NCBI GenBank assembly: GCA_003281505.1 | Contig: QCBU01000002.1 | Span: 62,001-126,000 of the forward strand | DNA length: 64,000 bases | Source: Prochlorococcus sp. AG-347-J14 | GTDB lineage: Bacteria; Cyanobacteriota; Cyanobacteriia; PCC-6307; Cyanobiaceae | Reading direction: 5' to 3' | Shown here: piece after piece, positions 28,017-38,229 of the stretch | Numbering within the stretch: position 1 is the first letter of the stretch | Layout of the letters: each line of letters starts with the position of its first letter | Position numbers and translations under genes: made by a program | The notes under the pieces: model-generated | Database searches by the model: none | Told to the model about the DNA's origin: nothing | Seen by the model: the letters and a program-made list of their open reading frames with translations, nothing else

Positions 28017-28661
28017 TCACTTTTTGATAACTTTATCAATTAATCCATATTCGACTGCTTCTGAGGGAGATAAAAAGTAATCTCTTTCTGTATCTTCATT
28101 AATTTTTTCTAAAGGTTGACCAGTATGTTCTGCTAAGAGCGAATTTAATGTTTTCTTGAGAAAAAGTATTTCTTTAGCTTGTATTTCAATCTCTACTGCT
28201 TGACCTTGTGCACCTCCCAGAGGTTGATGAATCATAATTCTAGAATTAGGTAAAGCCAATCTTTTCCCCTTTGCTCCTCCAGAAAGTAGAAATGCCCCCA
28301 TACTTGCCGCTACTCCAAAGCATATTGTCACTACATCAGGGGATATTTGTTGCATAGTATCGTAAATTGCCATTCCTGCAGTTACTGAGCCTCCAGGAGA
28401 ATTGATATATATTTGGATGTCTTTTTCGGGATCTTCCGCTTCAAGAAATAATAATTGTGCAACAAGTGAATCAGATACTTGATCATTAATTCCAGTACCT
28501 AAAAAAATTATTCTCTCCCTCAATAGTCTTGAATAAATATCAAAAGCTCTTTCTCCTCTACCAGATTGTTCAATAACAGTAGGAACAGCAGCAATGGTTT
28601 TATTGTTACTTTCGTAAGAATTTATTGAGCTTTGGATTAAATGTTTTTTTTCTGAGTTCAC
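28017..28661 (-). CDS. clpP: ATP-dependent Clp protease proteolytic subunit (clpX-linked)
   Basis: Serine peptidase forming the degradation chamber. The catalytic triad is intact: Ser120 in [11 protein letters not shown], His145 in MIHQPLGG, and Asp194 in TERDYFLS. The [10 protein letters not shown] substrate-cleft motif lies at 88-97. Cyanobacteria have several ClpP and ClpR paralogues; linkage to clpX and the full triad suggest the ClpP2-type partner of ClpX, as in Synechococcus elongatus (inference). tig lies 65 bases upstream on the same strand. Confidence 0.96.
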   Translation of the reverse strand: MNSEKKHLIQSSINSYESNNKTIAAVPTVIEQSGRGERAFDIYSRLLRERIIFLGTGINDQVSDSLVAQLLFLEAEDPEKDIQIYINSPGGSVTAGMAIYDTMQQISPDVVTICFGVAASMGAFLLSGGAKGKRLALPNSRIMIHQPLGGAQGQAVEIEIQAKEILFLKKTLNSLLAEHTGQPLEKINEDTERDYFLSPSEAVEYGLIDKVIKK

Positions 28662-28726
28662 AAATTAATTTTCGTCTTATAAATAATTTAAGGGGTTTTT
28701 GTTTAATTAGTAGGAAATTTCATAAA

Positions 28727-30160
28727 TTATTTTTTTTCTTTTTTATTTTGAGTTTTTGTAGGTTTTGTAGTTTTTGTAGTTTTTGACGCAGTATTTGTGG
28801 CTTTTGTTGTTTTTGAGGTTTTTGTAGCTTTAGAATTTTTTGTAGTTTTTTCTTTTACTTCAGAATTTTCTTCAAGCCAAATGATTAATTTTTCTTTGAG
28901 TAAATCGTCACTTATTACTTCTGTTAATTTTTTAATATCTATTTGTTTTGAAGATTGAGAGATCGCATCTTCATAATCTTTCATTTTTGAATCAATTTCA
29001 TCTTGCTCAACTTTTATGTTTTCTGTTTCAGCTAATGCTTTTAAAGCTAAATTTCTTTGAACATTTTTTTCAGCCTGAGGCCTTGTGGACTCTGCTAATG
29101 ACTTAACTAATTCCGGAGTGAAAGTAGATTTAACATCAAGACCTTGTTGAGCGAATCTTTGAGCGGTTTGTTCAATATTATTCCTCACTTCTTTATCAAT
29201 CATAGATTTTGGAATCTCAGCAACCAATTCGTTTGTTAAGGCATCTAATAAAGCTTCAATTTTGATATCTTTTTGAGTTTTTTCAAAATTGTCTTTAAGT
29301 TGCTTTTCAATATCTTTCTTTAACTCTTTTAATGATTCTTTGTTGCCAGACTGTTTTGCAAAATTGTCATTAAGTTCAGGCAATTCTTTTTCCTTAAGAT
29401 CCTTAAGATTTACTTCAAAAATTGCTTCTTTCCCTCTTGAATCCTCATGAGAATAATCATCAGGAAATTTAAGGTTAAGTTTTTTAGTATCACCAATTTT
29501 CATCTTTACGATTCCCTCAACGAAACCGGGAATCATTTTGTTCTTTTCTAACTCAAGATCCATTGATTCACTTGTTCCACCATCAATCTCTTTACCAGAA
29601 TCTTTATATTTTCCTCTGAAACTAACCACAGCAATATCTCCTAATTTTGCTGCTCTATTGGTAACTGGAATAATGTTTGCAAACTGATTTCTAGATTTTT
29701 CTAGCGCTTCATCTATTGACTTAGGATCAAACTTTGTCTTTGATATTTCAACACTTAGTCCTTTGGATTTTTTAAGTTTTAATTCTGGGGCAACATCAGT
29801 TTGAAGAGTAACTTTAAGTGATTTTTCAGGACTAAATTTTGCAAGTAAAGATTCAAATCCATCTACCAATTCTGGCTCACTTAGTGGCTCTATAGATTTT
29901 ATTTTTAACGCTTCTTGCCATGATTTATCTATGATTTTTTCTAGAGCAGAAGCATGTAATTGTGTGATGCCAATTCTTTGGATTAAGACTTGTTTAGGAA
30001 TCTTACCAAGTCTAAATCCCGGAATTTTAGCCGAACGACTGATAGAACTGATTGTTTCATTTACACACGTTTTGCATGTCTCAGATGGTATTTCTAATTC
30101 GAATGAAATTCTACTTTGAGGCAAAGGGGTTGTTTTGACTATTAGTGCATCTTTAGCCAT
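28727..30160 (-). CDS. tig: Trigger factor, ribosome-associated chaperone
   Basis: Binds ribosomal protein L23 and shields nascent chains. The N-terminal ribosome-binding signature GFRLGKIP is at residues 48-55. A FKBP-type prolyl isomerase domain follows (GDIAVVSFRGKYKD through IFEVNLKDLKEKELP), then the helical C-terminal chaperone domain. The 477-aa length exceeds E. coli Tig because of a 35- to 40-residue Thr/Lys/Ala-rich tail of repeating TTK and TSK units. tig-clpP-clpX is a classical operon order. The gene diverges from asd, and a palindrome lies in the gap. Confidence 0.96.
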   Translation of the reverse strand: MAKDALIVKTTPLPQSRISFELEIPSETCKTCVNETISSISRSAKIPGFRLGKIPKQVLIQRIGITQLHASALEKIIDKSWQEALKIKSIEPLSEPELVDGFESLLAKFSPEKSLKVTLQTDVAPELKLKKSKGLSVEISKTKFDPKSIDEALEKSRNQFANIIPVTNRAAKLGDIAVVSFRGKYKDSGKEIDGGTSESMDLELEKNKMIPGFVEGIVKMKIGDTKKLNLKFPDDYSHEDSRGKEAIFEVNLKDLKEKELPELNDNFAKQSGNKESLKELKKDIEKQLKDNFEKTQKDIKIEALLDALTNELVAEIPKSMIDKEVRNNIEQTAQRFAQQGLDVKSTFTPELVKSLAESTRPQAEKNVQRNLALKALAETENIKVEQDEIDSKMKDYEDAISQSSKQIDIKKLTEVISDDLLKEKLIIWLEENSEVKEKTTKNSKATKTSKTTKATNTASKTTKTTKPTKTQNKKEKK

Positions 30161-30200
30161 GTTTTTCTAAGTTATTACTATGAAGCGAATCTTAATTATT

Positions 30201-30213
30201 TCACATTATGTGA
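30201..30213. promoter_or_regulatory. Palindrome between tig and asd
   Basis: TCACA-TTA-TGTGA is a perfect 5-bp-arm inverted repeat in the 124-base divergent gap between tig and asd. It lies about 40 bases from the tig start. It has the look of an operator half-site pair but matches no regulator consensus that can be named with confidence. Confidence 0.3.
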
Positions 30214-30284
30214 TTTCCTTGAAAGTTAATTTTTTGATAAAGTAAAAAAAATAGTCAATCTATTTATAAAAATCATTTTAAAGT

Positions 30285-31316
30285 GTGAGACAATCTCCGT
30301 ATTTGCCTAATAGGCCATTAAAAGTTGCTGTTTTAGGTTCTTCAGGTGCTGTGGGATCTGAACTGCTAAAAATTCTTGAACAACGTGATTTCCCAATATC
30401 AGAATTGGTCTTGCTTTCATCAGAGCGGTCAGAAGGAAAAAAAATTGTTTGGAAAGATGAAGAATTAGTTACAAAAAAAACAACTAAAGAAGAATTTAAG
30501 AATCTTGATTTGGTTTTGGCTTCAGCTGGCGGAAGTATTTCAAAAAAGTGGTTATCTACCATTATTGATCAAAATGCTTTACTGATAGATAATTCAAGTG
30601 CTTTCAGATTAGATAAGAACGTTCCTCTTATAGTCCCTGAAGTTAATGCTAGTGACGTATTTAATCATGATGGGGTAATAGCCAATCCAAACTGCACTAC
30701 CATTTTGTTGACATTAGTTTTAGCTCCATTAAATAAACTTTCTAATATTCAAAGAGTTATTATCTCAACATATCAATCTGTCAGTGGTGCAGGCCAACTG
30801 GCGATGGAGGAACTAAAACTTTTAACTGAACAATATCTTCAAGGAAATCCTCAAAAAAGTGAGGTTTTGCCATACTCCCTTGCTTTTAATTTATTTTTAC
30901 ATAATTCCCCTATGCTTTCAAATAATTACTGCGAAGAAGAGATGAAAATGGTTAATGAGACAAGGAAAATATTAAATATTGCTGATTTAAAGCTCTCTGC
31001 TACATGTGTTCGAGTCCCAGTTTTGAGAGCACATTCTGAATCGATCAATATTGAATTTGCCGATGTAGTTGAGCTTAAAGATGCTCTTGAAGAATTAAAA
31101 AAATCTCCTGGAATTGAAATTATTGAGGATTACAAAAATAATAGATTTCCTATGCCAAATGACGTTATGGGAAGGGATAATGTTGCTGTTGGCAGGCTAA
31201 GAACTGATATAAGTCATCCTCATGGATTAGAATTATGGTTATGTGGAGATCAAATAAGAAAAGGAGCAGCTCTGAATGCTGTTCAAATAGCTGAGTTATT
31301 AATTCCAAAAAAATGA
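30285..31316 (+). CDS. asd: Aspartate-semialdehyde dehydrogenase
   Basis: Reduces aspartyl phosphate to aspartate semialdehyde, the branch point to lysine and threonine/methionine. The 343-aa protein has the NADP-binding [18 protein letters not shown] near residues 14-31 and the active-site cysteine in ANPNCTT (C137). The QSVSGAGQ and VPVLRAHSE segments carry further catalytic residues. It starts at GTG (30285). The stop overlaps the dapA start as ATGA, so the two are translationally coupled. Confidence 0.96.
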   Translation: MRQSPYLPNRPLKVAVLGSSGAVGSELLKILEQRDFPISELVLLSSERSEGKKIVWKDEELVTKKTTKEEFKNLDLVLASAGGSISKKWLSTIIDQNALLIDNSSAFRLDKNVPLIVPEVNASDVFNHDGVIANPNCTTILLTLVLAPLNKLSNIQRVIISTYQSVSGAGQLAMEELKLLTEQYLQGNPQKSEVLPYSLAFNLFLHNSPMLSNNYCEEEMKMVNETRKILNIADLKLSATCVRVPVLRAHSESINIEFADVVELKDALEELKKSPGIEIIEDYKNNRFPMPNDVMGRDNVAVGRLRTDISHPHGLELWLCGDQIRKGAALNAVQIAELLIPKK

Positions 31317-32218
31317 TTACAGACAAAACTGAGTGTAATAATCCACTATTTGGAAGAATATTGACTGCAATGGTTACTCCATTCACTGAGAATGGAGCTG
31401 TAGATTATGAACTAGCTATAAAACTTTCAAATTATCTTTTTGAGAACGGTTCCGATGGAATTGTGTTGTGCGGTACTACTGGAGAATCTCCGACTCTTTC
31501 ATGGGCGGAACAGCATGATTTATTTATTGCGGTAAAAGGATCTTTGGATGCAAGCTGTAAAGTAATAGTTGGCACTGGTAGCAATTGTACAAGCGAAGCA
31601 GTGGAAGCTACAAAAAAAGCTTACGACTCTGGTGCCGACGGTGCTTTGGTCGTTGTTCCTTATTACAATAAGCCGCCTCAAGAAGGTCTTTATAAACATT
31701 TCAGTTCTATTGCTAGATCTGCAAAGGATTTGCCTCTTATGCTCTACAACATTCCTGGCAGAACTGGATGCAATTTATTACCTGATACTGTGAAGAAACT
31801 TATGGATTTCTCAAATATTCTCAGTATTAAAGCTGCAAGCGGTAGAATAGAAGAAGTAACAGAACTAAGAGCTATTTGTGGCTCCGAACTCTCTGTATAT
31901 AGTGGCGACGATTCATTGTTGCTTCCAATGTTATCGGTAGGTGCTGTAGGAGTAGTAAGTGTTGCAAGTCATTTAGTTGGATTGCAATTGAAAGAGATGA
32001 TTCATTCTTTTCAAAGTGGAAAAGTTGCCAATGCTCTTGCTATTCATGAAAAACTTCAGCCTCTTTTCAAAGCACTCTTTATGACTACTAATCCAATCCC
32101 AATTAAAGCTGCTTTGGAGCTCTCGGGATGGGATGTAGGTAATCCTAGAAGTCCTTTGTCACCTTTAAACAATGACATGAAAAAGCAACTATCTTTTATC
32201 CTGAATTCCTTACAATAG
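31313..32218 (+). CDS. dapA: 4-hydroxy-tetrahydrodipicolinate synthase
   Basis: Condenses pyruvate with aspartate semialdehyde in lysine and diaminopimelate synthesis. It is a 301-aa TIM barrel with GTTGESPTL near residue 55, the catalytic tyrosine in LYNIPGRTG (Y145), and the Schiff-base lysine in SIKAASGRI (K173). Its substrate is made by Asd, encoded immediately upstream with a 4-base overlap. Full length. Confidence 0.97.
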   Translation: MITDKTECNNPLFGRILTAMVTPFTENGAVDYELAIKLSNYLFENGSDGIVLCGTTGESPTLSWAEQHDLFIAVKGSLDASCKVIVGTGSNCTSEAVEATKKAYDSGADGALVVVPYYNKPPQEGLYKHFSSIARSAKDLPLMLYNIPGRTGCNLLPDTVKKLMDFSNILSIKAASGRIEEVTELRAICGSELSVYSGDDSLLLPMLSVGAVGVVSVASHLVGLQLKEMIHSFQSGKVANALAIHEKLQPLFKALFMTTNPIPIKAALELSGWDVGNPRSPLSPLNNDMKKQLSFILNSLQ

Positions 32219-32295
32219 GGATTATATTTAACTTGATAATTAAATTTAAATAAACCTTATTTGATTACAAGCAGGCCTTCATAAATTTCAAAATT

Positions 32296-34284
32296 ATGCA
32301 ATCAAGTACAAATTCAACTGTAAATAGATCTACTCATGATTCATCTAGATCTAAAAGTAATACTCCAGCTCTACGAGTAATACCTCTTGGAGGATTACAT
32401 GAAATAGGAAAAAACACTTGCGTTTTTGAATATGGTGATGAATTAATGCTTGTTGATGCTGGCCTAGCTTTCCCATCTGATGGTATGCATGGCGTAAACG
32501 TTGTTATGCCTGATACAACTTTTTTAAAAGAAAATCAAAGAAGAATAAAAGGAATGATTGTCACTCACGGGCATGAAGATCACATTGGAGGTATTTCTCA
32601 TCATCTAAAGCATTTTAATATTCCCATTATTTATGGCCCAAGACTGGCAATGTCAATGCTTAGAGGAAAAATGGAGGAAGCAGGGGTATCTGATAGAACA
32701 ACGATACAGACAGTAAATCCAAGAGATGTTGTAAAAGTAGGACAACATTTTTCTGTTGAATTTATTCGCAATACCCATTCTATTTGCGATAGCTTTTCTT
32801 TAGCAGTTATAACACCTGTTGGCACAATTATTTTCACGGGAGATTTTAAGTTTGATCATATGCCAGTAGATGGAGAGCAATTTGATATTGAAAGAATGGT
32901 GCATTACGGAGAGAAGGGTGTTTTATGCATGTTCAGTGATTCTACTAATGCCGAAGTTCCAGGATTTTGTCCTTCTGAGAAGACTATCTATCCCTCTTTA
33001 GAAAAACATATTGCAGAGGCAAAAGAACGAGTTATCCTTACTACTTTTGCTAGTTCTGTGCATAGAGTGACAATGATCTTAGAATTGGCCATGAAACATG
33101 GAAGAAAGGTCGGTTTGTTAGGTAGATCGATGATAAATGTTATTGCTAAGGCAAGAGATATTGGTTATATGAAATGCCCAGATGATTTGTTCGTTCCTAT
33201 CAAGCAAATTAGAGATTTGCCAGATAGGGAGACTTTATTATTAATGACGGGTAGTCAAGGAGAACCCCTAGCAGCGTTAAGCAGAATTTCTCGTGGTGAA
33301 CATCAGCATGTTCGTCTCAAGACTACTGATACTGTAATATTTTCAGCCAGCCCAATTCCTGGTAATACCATTTCCGTTGTTAATACAATAGATAGATTAA
33401 TGAAACTCGGAGCAAAGGTTGTTTATGGAAAGGGTGAGAATATTCATGTTTCTGGTCATGGTTTTCAAGAAGATCAAAAGTTAATGTTGGCACTCGCAAA
33501 ACCTAAGTTTTTTGTTCCTGTTCATGGAGAACATAGAATGCTTGTTTGTCATGGGAAGAGTGCACAAACTATGGGGGTTCCAAAGGATAATATCTTAATT
33601 ATTGAAAATGGAGATGTAGTTGAGTTAACACCTAATTCTATTCAAAAGGGTGATCCTGTAAAAGCTGGTGTTGAACTGCTTGATAACTCACGAAATGGGA
33701 TAGTAGATGCTCGAGTATTAAAGGAAAGGCAGCAATTAGCTGGGGATGGTGTAGTAACTGTTTTAGCTCCTATTAGTACAGATGGGAAGATGGTTGCGCC
33801 TCCCAGAGTTAATTTGAGAGGAGTTGTTACTACTGCAGAGCCAAGAAAAATGTCTATGTGGACAGAACGAGAAATAAGCTGGGTCTTAGAAAATAGATGG
33901 AAACAATTATCCAGACAAACTGGGCCGAATAATTTTGAGGTAGATTGGATTGGTGTACAAAGAGAAATTGAAAATGGTTTATCGAGAAGAATGAGAAGAG
34001 AATTACAAGTTGAACCACTTATTTTGTGTTTAGTTCAACCTGCTCCAAGTGGAACTCGTGCTTATATTCCAAAGATTACCGAAGAGCAAAATTTCTCCAA
34101 TAGAAATAGAAATAATAATAATTTCCATAAGAAATCAAACAATAATAATCATCCTAATAGTTCAAATAACCCACAAAATACCCAAAAAAGTCCAAAAGTA
34201 TCACAGAATCCATCAGCTGAGACTGCTACAGAAGATTCATTTGAAGGTAGAACAAGAAGAAGAAGATCTGCTGTAACATCTTAA
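32296..34284 (+). CDS. rnj: Ribonuclease J
   Basis: Metallo-beta-lactamase/beta-CASP ribonuclease with 5'-exo and endo activity in RNA maturation and decay. The zinc motif HGHEDH is at residues 91-96, preceded by VIPLGGLHEIGKN and followed by IIFTGDFKFDH and the beta-CASP SDSTNAEVPG and TGSQGEPL blocks. A C-terminal domain follows. The last 80 residues include an asparagine-rich linker (NRNNNNFHKKSNNNNH) and end in a basic TRRRRSA tail. Its final 4 bases overlap the convergent tilS gene. Confidence 0.95.
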   Translation: MQSSTNSTVNRSTHDSSRSKSNTPALRVIPLGGLHEIGKNTCVFEYGDELMLVDAGLAFPSDGMHGVNVVMPDTTFLKENQRRIKGMIVTHGHEDHIGGISHHLKHFNIPIIYGPRLAMSMLRGKMEEAGVSDRTTIQTVNPRDVVKVGQHFSVEFIRNTHSICDSFSLAVITPVGTIIFTGDFKFDHMPVDGEQFDIERMVHYGEKGVLCMFSDSTNAEVPGFCPSEKTIYPSLEKHIAEAKERVILTTFASSVHRVTMILELAMKHGRKVGLLGRSMINVIAKARDIGYMKCPDDLFVPIKQIRDLPDRETLLLMTGSQGEPLAALSRISRGEHQHVRLKTTDTVIFSASPIPGNTISVVNTIDRLMKLGAKVVYGKGENIHVSGHGFQEDQKLMLALAKPKFFVPVHGEHRMLVCHGKSAQTMGVPKDNILIIENGDVVELTPNSIQKGDPVKAGVELLDNSRNGIVDARVLKERQQLAGDGVVTVLAPISTDGKMVAPPRVNLRGVVTTAEPRKMSMWTEREISWVLENRWKQLSRQTGPNNFEVDWIGVQREIENGLSRRMRRELQVEPLILCLVQPAPSGTRAYIPKITEEQNFSNRNRNNNNFHKKSNNNNHPNSSNNPQNTQKSPKVSQNPSAETATEDSFEGRTRRRRSAVTS

Positions 34285-35291
34285 CTTTTTTCAAAATTTA
34301 TATAGTTTTTATCCCAAACAATTTTTAAAAACTCTTGCAGATTAATTTGACCTTTATTTTTTTCATAAATTGAAGTTGCTAATTTTGTCAGATTTTTAGA
34401 ACTACATTGCTTTGGAGATACTTCTTTTAAAAATCTATTTAAAATTGTGCACCTCGCTTCAATACACATACCATTTAGGAGATTCCTATCGATACCTTTA
34501 ATATCTTTACAATAAAAATACGCTAGTTCACTTAGATCATTACGTTCATTATTGTATTTGCTCATTTTTTGGGAAAAATTATTTATCCTTTCAGAACAGC
34601 CAGGATAGATGACTTCTAAGGTAGGAATAATTTTTTTTCTTACTAAATTTCTTTTTAATTTAAGATCTGAATTTGTAGGATCTTCCCAGACTGGAATCTT
34701 CATTTCATTGCAAAATTGTTTTGTATCTTCCCTACTGAAAATTAATATTGGTCTTATTAAATAAATTTGATTTTCTATTAATCTTTTACTCTCAATATTA
34801 CTCAGACCTGCAAAATTGCTTCCTCTAGATAAATTGAGGATAAATGTTTCTGCATTATCACTACTCGTGTGACCAGTTAGCAAATAAATATTATGTTTTT
34901 CCTGGTTTGTACTTAATAAAGTTTTGGCTCTTTCACATAATTTTTTATATCTCCATTCTCGTGCTTTTTCTTCTGAAGAAATACCTTCTTTATTTGCTTG
35001 ATCAAAAGAGAATGAAATATTTTTATCTTCGCAATAATCTTTTAATTCAAGAGCATATAGTGATGATTTTTCGTGCCACTGATGATCACCATGCCAAACA
35101 CTAATAGACCAATTATGTAGTTTTTTTAGGTCATTAATTAGGGTTAATAAGGCCATTGAGTCTTGCCCCCCCGAAACACTTATTAAAATATTGGATCCTT
35201 TGGGAATTAATATTTTTTTGGCAAGAATCTCCTTATGAAGCTGATGATGCCATGATGACCAATTTTTCTGACTTAATTTTTTATTAGTCAT
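34281..35291 (-). CDS. tilS: tRNA(Ile)-lysidine synthase
   Basis: Converts C34 of tRNA-Ile(CAU) to lysidine so that it reads AUA, an essential step. The N-type ATP pyrophosphatase loop ISVSGGQDSMALL is near residues 37-49, with SGGQDS at 40-45. LLTGHTSSDNAETFILNLSRG follows, then the LIRPILIFSREDTKQF and WEDPTNSD motifs. At 336 aa it is the short form, lacking most of the C-terminal domain of E. coli TilS, as is common in cyanobacteria. It converges on rnj with a 4-base overlap. Confidence 0.95.
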   Translation of the reverse strand: MTNKKLSQKNWSSWHHQLHKEILAKKILIPKGSNILISVSGGQDSMALLTLINDLKKLHNWSISVWHGDHQWHEKSSLYALELKDYCEDKNISFSFDQANKEGISSEEKAREWRYKKLCERAKTLLSTNQEKHNIYLLTGHTSSDNAETFILNLSRGSNFAGLSNIESKRLIENQIYLIRPILIFSREDTKQFCNEMKIPVWEDPTNSDLKLKRNLVRKKIIPTLEVIYPGCSERINNFSQKMSKYNNERNDLSELAYFYCKDIKGIDRNLLNGMCIEARCTILNRFLKEVSPKQCSSKNLTKLATSIYEKNKGQINLQEFLKIVWDKNYINFEKS

Positions 35292-35322
35292 TTTGTGTTG
35301 CTCAGATAATATTTTTTAAAAA

Positions 35323-36153
35323 ATGCACTGTTTTACTAAAACAATGTCACAATCAGGTAATAAATTCATTAAGTCAATGAGTCTGATTAATCTTTTGCCA
35401 CAAAAAATCAAAGAAGAGTTAAGAAGCAAATCCTTACTCAAAGTTATTTCAGGATTGAATAATTTCGATGTTCATTCTGTGAAAATAATTGTTGAGGCTG
35501 CTTCATTAGGAGGTGCAGATCTTGTCGATATTGCTTGTAAACCTGAACTCGTTGATTTAGCACTTAAGAATTCAATACTACCAGTTTGTGTTAGTTCAGT
35601 AGTGCCTCGATCTTTTCAAGATTGTGTAAAAGCAGGAGCATCATTAATTGAGATAGGAAATTACGATACTTTTTATGAAAAAGACATTCATTTTTCAGAT
35701 AAAAAAGTTTTAAACATTACAAAAGAGACGAGGGATTTATTGCCTAATTTTCCTTTATCAGTAACTGTTCCTCATACTATGCCTATTCATAAACAAGTTG
35801 ATCTTGCTTTAAAGTTAGTGGAAGAAGGCGTTGACATTATTCAAACAGAAGGTGGCACTAGTTCTACTCCTTACTCTCCAGGAATTCAAGGTTTTTTTGA
35901 AAAATCAGTACCAACTCTTGCATCTACCTATGCTATTCATCAAGAATTTAAGAAACAATCTCTGAATATACCAATCATGAGTGCCTCTGGATTAAGCCAA
36001 GTAACTTGTCCACTAGCAATATCCTCTGGAGCCTCAGCAGTTGGCGTTGGATCTGTAGTTAATAAATTAGATGATTTAATATCAATGATTGCGGTTGTAA
36101 GGGGCTTAAAAGAATCTTTAAAAAATTCAATAATTGGAGAAAAAATTTCTTAG
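35323..36153 (+). CDS. DUF561/Ycf23 family protein
   Basis: A TIM-barrel-like protein of up to 276 aa, related to the plastid-encoded Ycf23. Signatures include KVISGLNNFDVHSVKIIVEA, GGADLVDIACKPELV, a VTVPHTMPIHKQVDLALKL stretch, and the C-terminal IMSASGLSQVTCPLAISSGA glycine-rich phosphate-loop-like segment. The function is unknown. The frame has in-frame ATGs at 35344 and 35377; the latter (MSLINLLPQ) gives the typical N-terminus and could be the real start. The gene precedes uvrB by about 30 bases. Confidence 0.82.
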   Translation: MHCFTKTMSQSGNKFIKSMSLINLLPQKIKEELRSKSLLKVISGLNNFDVHSVKIIVEAASLGGADLVDIACKPELVDLALKNSILPVCVSSVVPRSFQDCVKAGASLIEIGNYDTFYEKDIHFSDKKVLNITKETRDLLPNFPLSVTVPHTMPIHKQVDLALKLVEEGVDIIQTEGGTSSTPYSPGIQGFFEKSVPTLASTYAIHQEFKKQSLNIPIMSASGLSQVTCPLAISSGASAVGVGSVVNKLDDLISMIAVVRGLKESLKNSIIGEKIS

Positions 36154-36182
36154 TATAGCCATATCCTTTAGCTACTAGCTTG

Positions 36183-38222
36183 ATGAACAACTATAAGCTT
36201 CAAGCTCCTTACGAACCAAATGGAGATCAACCAGAAGCTATTAAAAAATTAGTTAAAGGCGTAAATAATGGTAAACAGTTTCAGACTCTTTTAGGAGCTA
36301 CTGGAACTGGAAAAACATTTACCATTGCCAATGTAATTCAACAAACAGGAAGGCCAGCACTTGTTTTAGCCCATAACAAAACGTTGGCTGCACAACTATG
36401 TAACGAATTAAGGGAATTTTTTCCAAAAAATGCTGTTGAGTACTTCATTTCTTACTACGATTATTATCAACCTGAAGCTTATGTACCTGTAAGTGATACT
36501 TACATAGCCAAAACTGCTTCAATCAATGAAGAAATAGATATGCTTAGGCATTCTGCAACACGCTCATTATTTGAAAGAAAAGATGTAATTGTTGTAGCCT
36601 CAATAAGTTGTATTTATGGTCTTGGTATACCGAGTGAGTATTTAAAAGCTGCAGTTAAATTTGAAGTGGGAAAATCAATAAATCTACGTTCTTCTTTGAG
36701 GTCTCTGGTTGAAAATCAATATACTAGAAATGATATTGAAATTACTAGAGGTAGATTCAGAATTAAAGGTGATGTTTTAGAAATCGGTCCAGCTTATGAA
36801 GATAGATTAATAAGAATTGAGTTATTTGGTGATGAAGTCGAGGCTATTAGATATGTTGACCCTACTACAGGAGAAATACTTGAAAGCTTGGAACAAGTTA
36901 GCGTTTACCCAGCGAAGCATTTTGTAACTCCAAAAGAAAGACTTGAGAGTGCAATAAGTGCAATTAGAAGTGAATTAAAAACTCAACTAGATAAATTTAC
37001 ATACGAAGGAAAATTATTAGAGGCTCAACGTCTAGAACAACGTACAAAATATGATTTAGAAATGCTTAAAGAGGTTGGTTATTGTAATGGAGTTGAGAAC
37101 TACGCTCGTCATTTATCAGGTAGGGAGGAAGGTTCACCGCCAGAATGTTTAATAGATTACTTTCCCAAAGATTGGTTGTTGGTAGTTGATGAGAGTCATG
37201 TAACATGTCCTCAACTTCATGCGATGTACAACGGTGATCAATCTAGAAAAAAAGTTTTAATAGATCATGGTTTTAGATTGCCAAGTGCTGCAGATAATAG
37301 ACCTTTAAAATGTGAAGAGTTTTGGGAAAAATCAAAACAGACATTATTTATAAGTGCAACCCCGGGTCAATGGGAATTAGATCAATGTGATGGTAAATTT
37401 ATTGAGCAAGTTATAAGACCAACTGGGGTATTAGACCCTGTAATTGATGTAAGACCTAGTGAAGGCCAAATAGAAGATCTGTTATCTGAAATAAGAATTC
37501 GAGCTGAAAAGAATCAAAGAGTGCTTGTGACAACACTCACTAAGAGAATGGCTGAAGATCTAACTGATTTTTTATCTGAAAATAAAGTAAGAGTTAGATA
37601 TTTGCATTCCGAAATCCATTCAATTGAAAGAATTGAAATTATTCAAGACCTCAGAATGGGCGAATATGATGTTTTGGTAGGAGTTAATTTATTAAGAGAG
37701 GGACTAGATCTTCCAGAAGTATCCTTAGTCGCCATTTTAGATGCTGATAAAGAAGGTTTTCTGAGGGCAGAAAGGTCATTGATTCAAACAATAGGAAGGG
37801 CTGCCAGACATGTTGAAGGTGTTGCCTTGCTTTATGCGGATAACTTCACAGATTCAATGAAAAGAGCAATATCTGAAACTGATAGAAGAAGAACTATTCA
37901 AAAAAAATATAACCAAGTCAATGGTATTACTCCAAAACCTGCAGGCAAAAAAATAGAAAATTCAATATTATCTTTTCTAGAACTTTCCAGAAAACTTGAT
38001 GCTGGTGGTTTATCTAAAGATTTAATAAATATAGTTAATAACAAAACTGACGCAATTCTCAGTTCCAGTGATAATCAATGTTTGCTCGAAGAATTACCTG
38101 ACTTAATAGAAAAGTTAGAAATTAAAATGAAAGACGCTGCAAAAGAGTTAAATTTTGAAGAAGCAGCAAATTTGAGGGATAGAATCAAAAAATTAAGACA
38201 AAAATTGGCAAGAAATAATTAA
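36183..38222 (+). CDS. uvrB: Excinuclease ABC subunit B
   Basis: Damage-recognition helicase of nucleotide excision repair. Walker A GATGTGKT is at residues 38-45 counting from the ATG at 36183; a TTG three bases earlier is less likely. The damage-probing beta-hairpin is in [12 protein letters not shown]. Helicase motifs include [30 protein letters not shown] and QTIGRAARH. The C-terminal UVR motif ([19 protein letters not shown]) binds UvrC. Full length at 679 aa. The gene ends 7 bases from the convergent lysC stop. Confidence 0.98.
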   Translation: MNNYKLQAPYEPNGDQPEAIKKLVKGVNNGKQFQTLLGATGTGKTFTIANVIQQTGRPALVLAHNKTLAAQLCNELREFFPKNAVEYFISYYDYYQPEAYVPVSDTYIAKTASINEEIDMLRHSATRSLFERKDVIVVASISCIYGLGIPSEYLKAAVKFEVGKSINLRSSLRSLVENQYTRNDIEITRGRFRIKGDVLEIGPAYEDRLIRIELFGDEVEAIRYVDPTTGEILESLEQVSVYPAKHFVTPKERLESAISAIRSELKTQLDKFTYEGKLLEAQRLEQRTKYDLEMLKEVGYCNGVENYARHLSGREEGSPPECLIDYFPKDWLLVVDESHVTCPQLHAMYNGDQSRKKVLIDHGFRLPSAADNRPLKCEEFWEKSKQTLFISATPGQWELDQCDGKFIEQVIRPTGVLDPVIDVRPSEGQIEDLLSEIRIRAEKNQRVLVTTLTKRMAEDLTDFLSENKVRVRYLHSEIHSIERIEIIQDLRMGEYDVLVGVNLLREGLDLPEVSLVAILDADKEGFLRAERSLIQTIGRAARHVEGVALLYADNFTDSMKRAISETDRRRTIQKKYNQVNGITPKPAGKKIENSILSFLELSRKLDAGGLSKDLINIVNNKTDAILSSSDNQCLLEELPDLIEKLEIKMKDAAKELNFEEAANLRDRIKKLRQKLARNN

Positions 38223-38229
38223 AAAGAAC

